From Candidatus Falkowiibacteriota bacterium (GTDB lineage Bacteria > Patescibacteriota > Patescibacteriia > Patescibacteriales > SZUA-104): a stretch of 9,594 nt of DNA. The notes under the pieces are model-generated. The model searched no databases and was not told where the DNA came from. It was given only the letters and a program-made list of their open reading frames with translations. Every line of letters begins with the position of its first letter. The first letter of the stretch is position 1. The stretch spans positions 1-9,594 of the forward strand of contig JALUVW010000040.1 of the NCBI GenBank assembly GCA_027020105.1, read 5' to 3'. Below, piece by piece: positions 5,561 through 9,594 of this stretch. Position numbers and translations under genes: made by a program.

Positions 5561-5968
5561 TTAAGCGTCGGTATTTTCCAGTTCGGATGCCGCGTCAACG
5601 GCTTTTTTGAGCTTTTCCTCAACTTTTTCCGCTATTTCGGCGAGAGATCGGTTATCCACCATATTCATCGCGACGGTCGGAAGAATGGCGGAAACAAACA
5701 CCTTGCCCGCGTCTTCATAGACTATAACATTGCAAGGCAGCAAAAGGCCGATGTCTTTTTCCGCCATCAGCGCCTTGTGGGCGAATGGAGGGTTGCAGGC
5801 GCCAAGTATGACATAGTTGTCGTAATCCGCTCCCAGTTTTTTCTTCAGGGTAGACTTAACGTCAATTTCGGTAAGAACGCCGAAGCCTTCCCGGGAAAGC
5901 TCTTCCTTGATTTTTTTCACCGCCTCGGAAAACGAAACGTTTATCTGTTTTTTGTGGCCGTAATTCAT
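5561..5968 (-). CDS. DUF302 family protein
   Basis: A 135-residue single-domain cytoplasmic protein matching DUF302, whose biochemical role is not established. Hallmarks are YVILGACNPPFAHKAL (52-67) and IGLLLPCNVIVYED (73-86), with two cysteines, C58 and C79, in CNP and PCN contexts that could bind metal or form a redox pair. It is the second gene of the operon, 20 nt after the CsoR-type repressor, and is presumably induced with it when metal is sensed. No SD precedes the ATG (ACGACAAT), so it probably depends on translation or an unstructured A/U-rich leader upstream. DUF302 proteins are often encoded near heavy-metal and sulfur-handling genes, which fits this setting. Confidence 0.88.
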   Translation of the reverse strand: MNYGHKKQINVSFSEAVKKIKEELSREGFGVLTEIDVKSTLKKKLGADYDNYVILGACNPPFAHKALMAEKDIGLLLPCNVIVYEDAGKVFVSAILPTVAMNMVDNRSLAEIAEKVEEKLKKAVDAASELENTDA

Positions 5969-5988
5969 ATTGTCGTGTTATTATTTTA

Positions 5989-6258
5989 TTATTTTTTCTT
6001 GGATAATTTATAGATTTCCAGAATTTCTTTCGTTGATTTCGCTCCTTTGCCGCTGTTAATCTGGCTGATAACATGGGTGGAAAGGTGGTTTTCCAGAATC
6101 AAGTCTTCAAAGCTTGACAGCGCTTGTTTTGCCGCCGATGATTGTTGAAGAATTTCAACGCAGTATTTTTCTTCTTCCACCATATGCTGAAGGCCGCGGA
6201 TCTGCCCTTCCAATATTTTTAACCTGCGTATCGCTTTTTTCTTAATGTTTTGTTTCAT
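5989..6258 (-). CDS. CsoR/RcnR-family metal-responsive repressor
   Basis: An 89-residue all-helical DNA-binding repressor of the CsoR/RcnR/FrmR family. The characteristic RRLKILEGQIRGLQHMVEE (11-29) is followed by KYC (C33) and ENHLSTHV (56-63). The putative metal ligands are C33, H58 and H62. Copper-sensing CsoR has Cys-His-Cys; the third position here is His, as in Ni/Co-sensing RcnR, although the extra N-terminal His of RcnR is absent. Metal identity is therefore open. I chose the ATG at 6258 rather than a longer frame starting at 6390, because the longer version would run through both operators, and the family start motif begins shortly after this Met. The promoter places the transcript start at this ATG, so the mRNA would be leaderless. 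It heads a three-gene operon and probably represses itself and the divergent gene. Confidence 0.92.
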   Translation of the reverse strand: MKQNIKKKAIRRLKILEGQIRGLQHMVEEEKYCVEILQQSSAAKQALSSFEDLILENHLSTHVISQINSGKGAKSTKEILEIYKLSKKK

Positions 6259-6264
6259 ATTTTC

Positions 6265-6293
6265 ATTATACTCCCCCAGAGTATTTATGTCAA
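6265..6293 (-). promoter_or_regulatory. Consensus promoter of the repressor operon
   Basis: On the minus strand TTGACA (6288-6293), a 17-nt spacer and TATAAT (6265-6270): a perfect sigma-70 consensus. The expected start, 7 nt beyond the -10 element, is position 6258, the A of the repressor ATG. The operator fills the spacer and overlaps the -10, so bound repressor would block polymerase. Confidence 0.9.
6268..6284. promoter_or_regulatory. CsoR-type operator 1
   Basis: A 17-bp site with perfect 6-bp arms, ATACTC-N5-GAGTAT, and a C-rich centre. This matches the general form of CsoR/RcnR-family operators (G/C tract flanked by inverted A/T-rich arms). It lies between the -35 and -10 elements of the repressor promoter. 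Confidence 0.85.
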
Positions 6294-6352
6294 GAGGCGC
6301 GTTTATCGCGGACGCCGCGCTTGTTCCGGCGCGCGAAACCGCCGGTCCCAGG

Positions 6353-6382
6353 TTGACAAGCAATACTCTGGGGGAGTATAAT
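6353..6382 (+). promoter_or_regulatory. Consensus divergent promoter
   Basis: TTGACA (6353-6358), an 18-nt spacer and TATAAT (6377-6382). The expected start is near 6389 and transcription would run to the DUF5676-like gene at 6563. Operator 2 fills the spacer, so it should be under the same repressor. Confidence 0.88.
6363..6379. promoter_or_regulatory. CsoR-type operator 2
   Basis: The exact reverse complement of operator 1 (ATACTC-N5-GAGTAT with a G-rich centre on the plus strand), placed inside the spacer of the divergent promoter. Two identical sites allow joint repression of both directions. Confidence 0.85.
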
Positions 6383-6388
6383 GAAAAC

Positions 6389-6562
6389 ATAGGCGCGGAG
6401 GGCGGCGTTAAGCCGAAAAAATAAAATCACGCCCCCCGCCGCGAGGACGCCGCGGAGGGCGCGATAAACGGCGGCCGCCAAGAACGATTTTTTCGCGGGA
6501 TTCAAAACAATCACAATAAATAAAGGTCGAATAATTAACAACAACCATAAATAACAAATTTT
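6389..6562 (+). other. Long leader of the divergent transcript
   Basis: About 174 nt between the expected start and the ATG at 6563. The first 90 nt are very GC-rich with several overlapping short inverted repeats, including the palindrome GGCGGCCGCC near 6470-6479. The last 60 nt are AT-rich and probably unstructured. I recognise no riboswitch family and no leader peptide longer than a few codons. Confidence 0.45.
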
Positions 6563-6841
6563 ATGAACAATGCGAACAAAATAAGCGTAACCAAGGCCGG
6601 GTATGTCGGCGGGATATTGTCGGTTGCTTTTTTCATAGTTTGCTCCATGTGGGGAGGATTGCTCGGAGCGCCCGAATTAAAAGAATTGCACTGGAATATT
6701 CTGCGAATAGCTTTTCCCGGATTCGGTTTGGGCGTTTTCGGTTATGTGGTCGGGCTTGTTGAGGCGTTTGTTTACGGATGGGCCGTCGGAGCGTTTTTCG
6801 TATGGCTTTGCCGAAAAATTTGCGTTAACGGCGACAAATAA
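6563..6841 (+). CDS. Small membrane protein, DUF5676-like
   Basis: A 92-residue inner-membrane protein. It has a short polar N-terminus, one helix at about 12-34 (AGYVGGILSVAFFIVCSMWG), a polar connection with LKELHWNILRIAFPGF (39-54), and a long hydrophobic stretch at about 52-82 rich in Gly and aromatics (GYVVGLVEAFVYGWAVGAFF) ending in LCRKIC. Length and pattern resemble DUF5676 membrane proteins; that family name is from memory and should be checked. Function is unknown. It is driven from the operator-bearing divergent promoter, so it is probably metal-inducible with the repressor operon. No SD precedes the ATG (AACAAATTTT). A strong GC hairpin follows. Confidence 0.7.
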   Translation: MNNANKISVTKAGYVGGILSVAFFIVCSMWGGLLGAPELKELHWNILRIAFPGFGLGVFGYVVGLVEAFVYGWAVGAFFVWLCRKICVNGDK

Positions 6842-6844
6842 GAT

Positions 6845-6895
6845 GTCCGCGCGGACGGGGGCGTTGCCTTTGAAGGGCAACGCCCCGACGATTTT
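6845..6895 (+). terminator. Hairpin terminator after the DUF5676-like gene
   Basis: A perfect 11-bp stem (6858-6868 and 6876-6886) with a 7-nt loop starts 16 nt past the stop codon, followed by a weak T-rich stretch (6891-6895). Immediately before it lies a 12-bp palindrome GTCCGCGCGGAC (6845-6856). The stem is strong but the U-tract is poor, so it may act partly as an mRNA stabiliser. Confidence 0.65.
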
Positions 6896-6923
6896 CTTCC
6901 CGCGCGCTTAAGACTGCTTAAAG

Positions 6924-6929
6924 AGGAGG
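6924..6929 (+). other. Unattached SD-like AGGAGG
   Basis: AGGAGG lies 46 nt upstream of the flavoprotein ATG, too far to serve it. Nearby starts give only tiny peptides: a GTG overlapping it reads 6 codons, and a TTG at 6942 reads 4 codons. It could mark a leader peptide or be chance. Confidence 0.3.
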
Positions 6930-6975
6930 TGTTTTTTCTGTTTGGGTAAACATTAAACAAATTTTTTTAAACAAT

Positions 6976-8169
6976 ATGAAAACGCGAAAAGATAAATACG
7001 ACGCGATAATCGTTGGCGCCGGTCCGGCCGGCGCGCAATGCGCGCGAGAGCTTTCCAAGAAAGGAAAGAAGGTCTTGTTGATTGAAAAATCAAAAGAAAT
7101 CGGCCAGCCCAATTTTTCCAGCGGCGGCACCCCCGAGGAGTTGTTTTATGATTTTGATTTGCCAACGGATTTGGCCGCCGGCAAGTGGTCCAAAATTTTG
7201 GTTGCCACCGAAAACATATCCAAGACATGGGATTACGGCAAGACAAGGGGGTATGTTCTTGATTTCGCCAAATTTAAGAGTTTTTTGGTTCGGGACGCGA
7301 TAAAATACGGAGCGGAAACCTTAATAGGAACGTCGGCGAAAAGGCTTATCGCGAAAAACGGCGTTGTCGCGGGGGTGGCGTATGGCGGAGTTTTCGGCGA
7401 AGGAGAGGTTTTTGCCGACGTGGTTGTTGACGCTTCCGGTCCGGCGGGCGTTTTGGCTTGCGATCTCGGGCTGAGAAAAAAATCACTTTGCTCTTTAAGC
7501 GTCGGCATTGAGGTTATCGCCGAAAACGTTCCGCGGGAAATGACAAAAACCCTCGCTTTTTATTTCGGGCGCGAATACGTTCCTTACGGCTACGGATGGA
7601 TTTTCCCGATGGGAGAAAGCTCGGCCAAGGTGGGCGTGGCCGTTTACAGGGCGTCCGATCGGGGAATATTGAACATTATGGAAATTTTAAAAAAGTTTAC
7701 GCTTAAATTTCCGCGATTAAAAGACGCCGCCTTTATGGATTTGCATGGAGCGTCCCTGTACGCCAACGGAGGGGTCAACAGGCACTCGGCCGCCGGTTTT
7801 TTGTTTATCGGGGACGCGGCCGCCCAAATCAACCCTTTGGCGGGAGAGGGAATAAGGCACGCCATGCATTCGGCGAGAATGGCGTCCGAGGTTATAATAC
7901 GGGCGATAGACAAAAAAAATTTTGACGAAAAGACATTGCGGCAATACGATAAAAAATGGAAAAAATACGTAGGATTAAAGTGGAAGCAGTCGCTTTTGAT
8001 TTCCGAAAAAGTGTACGGCGACATTTCCGGAGAAGAAATGGATAAATTTATGAAATTAATTTCGGAATTATCGCCGGAAGATATTTTTGAAATCAGCTTT
8101 AACTATAATTTTAAGAAGATTTTAACAAGGGGCGTGATAGCGGGATGGTTGAAAGGGTTGGTTAAATAA
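6976..8169 (+). CDS. Geranylgeranyl reductase family FAD oxidoreductase
   Basis: A 397-residue flavoprotein. It has an N-terminal Rossmann dinucleotide motif G14-A-G-P-A-G19 with E37 (LLIEKS) to bind the FAD ribose, VDASGPAG (151-158), the family signature YGYGWIFPMG (204-213, the YxWxFP type), and a second FAD motif, LFIGDAAAQINPLAGEGIRHA (276-296). This order is characteristic of the geranylgeranyl reductase family, which reduces isoprenoid double bonds in chlorophyll precursors, archaeal lipids or menaquinone side chains. The position where many members have a conserved Cys (around 47-51) reads NFSSGG, so the active site differs. The natural substrate is unknown; an isoprenoid or quinone side chain is possible. 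There are no transmembrane helices, but peripheral membrane association is typical of the family. Length is normal. The start ATG has no adjacent SD. It is convergent with thrC, 33 bp apart. Confidence 0.87.
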   Translation: MKTRKDKYDAIIVGAGPAGAQCARELSKKGKKVLLIEKSKEIGQPNFSSGGTPEELFYDFDLPTDLAAGKWSKILVATENISKTWDYGKTRGYVLDFAKFKSFLVRDAIKYGAETLIGTSAKRLIAKNGVVAGVAYGGVFGEGEVFADVVVDASGPAGVLACDLGLRKKSLCSLSVGIEVIAENVPREMTKTLAFYFGREYVPYGYGWIFPMGESSAKVGVAVYRASDRGILNIMEILKKFTLKFPRLKDAAFMDLHGASLYANGGVNRHSAAGFLFIGDAAAQINPLAGEGIRHAMHSARMASEVIIRAIDKKNFDEKTLRQYDKKWKKYVGLKWKQSLLISEKVYGDISGEEMDKFMKLISELSPEDIFEISFNYNFKKILTRGVIAGWLKGLVK

Positions 8170-8202
8170 ATTTTGTTTCATTGCCCGGGCTTGGGATTCC
8201 TG

Positions 8203-9579
8203 TTATTTTATTTTAACCGCCTCTTCAATCGCGCTCATACTTCCTTTAATTATTTTATAAGGATTGGCGCAATCCTCCGCTTTGCCGTTTATGTGATGGT
8301 CTATGCCGGACTCGGAGAATTTTAATCCCGAGGCAGTGCCTATCGCCGCCACGGTGTCGTTTTCCTTTACCGTCCCGTTCGCGCGCGCTTGCAATACGGC
8401 GTTAAGCGCCACGGCCGTTTGCGGGCAGATATTGGCGCCGCCGGACATAAACAGCGCCCTGGTTTTTTGGATGTCTTCTTCCGGCGCGTCAAAAAAAGCG
8501 AGCTTAAATTTTTTATAGAGCTTTTCAATCCGCGGGAAGCTTACCGGAGATTGGATGTTCATGGCCGAGGCGACCGTATCCTTGAATTCGCCCGGCTCAT
8601 ACCGTTTATAGCCGCTTTTTTCCCAGCGCACCAAGGTGTTCGCTCCTTTTGTCTGCGCGATAATAATGCCGGGCAGGTTGTTTATCATTTTTCTTTCATA
8701 CATCCTTAAAAGCGATATCATCAAAGCCGTTACGTTCCCGCCGTTGCCGCAAGGAATTGATATCCATTCCGGCGCCTTCCAGCGAAGGTCTTGGCATATT
8801 TCCAAAGAAGTGGTTTCCTGTCCGACAATCCTGAAATCATTTTTGGAATTAACCAACACGAAATCTTTATGGGATGAACAATATTTCTGGATGAGCTTCA
8901 TGCACCCGTCAAAGCCCTTTGGGTGTTTAATGGCGAGGGTGGCGGCGCCATGCGCCATGGCCTGAAATAACTGCCCCGGGGATATTTTTTCATAAGGCAG
9001 AAACACCACGCATTTAAGCTTGTCTTTCACGTACGCCGAATAAACGGCGGCGGCGGCGGAGGTGTCTCCGGTTGAGGCGCAGCCGATGTATTTTATTTTT
9101 AAATTTGGATAATATTTTTGCAGGCGAATCGCCTCGGAAACGGCGACCGACATACCGCGATCTTTAAAGCTTTCCGACGGAAGCTGTCCTTCCATCTTGA
9201 TGTATAAATTTTTCAGGCCGATTTTTTTCTTTAACCAGTCCGGTATTTCAAACAGGTCGGTAAAACCTTCTCTGAGCGAAATAACCGACTCGCTCGGGAA
9301 GCCGGGAAGTATCAAGGGCAGCCACATAAAAACACCGCTGCCGTTCGGGTATTTGTCGCGCTCTCTGCCGAAACGAATATTGTCAAAAAACAATCGGGCT
9401 CGCTTGCCCGCGCCCACGCGCTTGTCTATATATTCTTCGTCCCGTTCAATCAGGAGCAAGCTGCCGCATTCGGGGCAAGTGTAAAAAAATTTATCAGGCT
9501 TAAACGCTTTTTCGCAATTTATGCATCTATGATAAAAATAAACTTGTTTTCCGTCTGAAGCGGAGGTGTTTTTCGGCAT
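8203..9579 (-). CDS. thrC: Threonine synthase
   Basis: A 458-residue PLP enzyme converting O-phosphohomoserine to threonine and phosphate (EC 4.2.3.1), the last step of threonine synthesis, in the cytoplasm. An N-terminal zinc ribbon, C19-x2-C22 and C35-x2-C38, is followed by the PLP-lysine motif SESFKDRGM (135-143, K139), STGDTSAAAA (169-178) and the phosphate-binding glycine loop PCGNGGN (276-282). Near the C-terminus is IGTASGLKFSESG. The usual EGxTPL entry reads EGFTDL (104-109). A zinc ribbon is common in one threonine synthase branch. Related fold-II PLP enzymes cannot be wholly excluded, but the layout fits threonine synthase best. The ATG at 9579 is the first Met and has no SD. The promoter would lie mostly outside the window. 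No homoserine pathway genes are nearby. Confidence 0.9.
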   Translation of the reverse strand: MPKNTSASDGKQVYFYHRCINCEKAFKPDKFFYTCPECGSLLLIERDEEYIDKRVGAGKRARLFFDNIRFGRERDKYPNGSGVFMWLPLILPGFPSESVISLREGFTDLFEIPDWLKKKIGLKNLYIKMEGQLPSESFKDRGMSVAVSEAIRLQKYYPNLKIKYIGCASTGDTSAAAAVYSAYVKDKLKCVVFLPYEKISPGQLFQAMAHGAATLAIKHPKGFDGCMKLIQKYCSSHKDFVLVNSKNDFRIVGQETTSLEICQDLRWKAPEWISIPCGNGGNVTALMISLLRMYERKMINNLPGIIIAQTKGANTLVRWEKSGYKRYEPGEFKDTVASAMNIQSPVSFPRIEKLYKKFKLAFFDAPEEDIQKTRALFMSGGANICPQTAVALNAVLQARANGTVKENDTVAAIGTASGLKFSESGIDHHINGKAEDCANPYKIIKGSMSAIEEAVKIK

Positions 9580-9594
9580 AATATTTTATTGTTT

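Larger units (their letters stand above)
6260..6387. repeat. 26-bp perfect inverted repeat, duplicated control unit
   Basis: Bases 6260-6285 and 6362-6387 are exact reverse complements, separated by 76 bp. Each arm contains an operator and a -10 element. Just outside the repeat each side has TTGACA at nearly the same distance, so whole promoter-operator units face away from each other. The region between is GC-rich. Confidence 0.9.
5180..6470. repeat. Three dispersed copies of CGTTTATCGCG
   Basis: The 11-mer CGTTTATCGCG occurs at 5180-5190 (+), 6300-6310 (+) and 6460-6470 (-), each in a non-coding GC-rich patch at the borders or within the control region of the metal locus. They may be fragments of a dispersed genomic repeat or a protein site, or share an unknown origin. 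Confidence 0.35.

Noticed and set aside
5558..6013. 151-residue plus-strand frame opposite the DUF302 gene
   Set aside because: It is antisense to the well-supported DUF302 gene, with no SD or promoter and no recognisable motif.
6259..6390. Longer N-terminus (44 more residues) for the CsoR-type repressor
   Set aside because: The extension covers both operators and both promoters; the family start and a leaderless promoter both point to the ATG at 6258.
6411..6470. Minus-strand terminator in the GC-rich leader
   Set aside because: An imperfect stem followed by a T-rich run can be drawn, but no supported minus-strand gene lies upstream and several alternative foldings compete.
6290..6544. 84-residue minus-strand frame with a hydrophobic N-terminus
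   Set aside because: It runs through both promoters and operator 2, has an Ala/Arg-rich C-terminal part typical of frames in GC-rich DNA, and resembles no family.
8170..8202. Terminator between the convergent flavoprotein and thrC genes
   Set aside because: Only a loop-less GCCCGGGC palindrome is present, with no U-tract.
1..9594. CRISPR arrays, insertion sequences, rRNA genes, known riboswitches
   Set aside because: No regular repeat-spacer units, transposase motifs, rRNA segments or familiar riboswitch cores were found on reading both strands.

Overview
The window looks like chromosomal sequence from a small-genome bacterium. I would guess a Candidate Phyla Radiation (Patescibacteria) member, but that is inference. 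The grounds are tRNA genes with no encoded CCA end, many genes with no visible Shine-Dalgarno (SD) sequence, a DHH-family protein with an eroded active site, and a cluster of small metal-response proteins. The genetic code appears standard: UGA is a plain stop at the end of the DHH gene.

Layout. (1) Positions 1-640 hold three minus-strand tRNA genes: Glu(UUC), Ile(UAU) and Val(GAC). Two intrinsic terminators follow Glu and Ile, and a candidate promoter lies upstream at 697-725. (2) Positions 768-3932 are a visibly AT-rich stretch. It holds an HD-domain phosphohydrolase of the YpgQ/YedJ type, a fused nucleoside-diphosphate-kinase-like/Nudix protein with very strong SD signals, and a family 2 glycosyltransferase on the opposite strand whose 3' end overlaps the Nudix gene. 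Behind the glycosyltransferase lies a poorly conserved intergenic stretch that may carry a decayed gene. (3) Positions 3933-5170 hold a DHH-family protein with its own consensus-like promoter. (4) Positions 5260-6890 are a compact metal-responsive locus. A CsoR/RcnR-family repressor, a DUF302 protein and a tiny Cys-Cys membrane protein run leftwards. A DUF5676-like two-helix membrane protein runs rightwards. The two directions share a divergent control region with two near-consensus promoters, each carrying an identical CsoR-type operator inside its spacer, arranged as a 26-bp perfect inverted repeat. (5) Positions 6976-9579 hold a geranylgeranyl-reductase-family flavoprotein, convergent with threonine synthase (thrC).

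How the parts work together. The metal locus is the clearest functional unit. The repressor probably silences both its own promoter and the divergent one until it binds metal, which would release DUF302, the Cys-Cys membrane protein and the DUF5676-like protein together. By promoter geometry the repressor mRNA would be leaderless. The remaining genes look like independent single-gene units. The HD and Nudix proteins could both act on nucleotides (pool cleaning), but they have separate promoters and different translation signals, and the Nudix gene looks imported.
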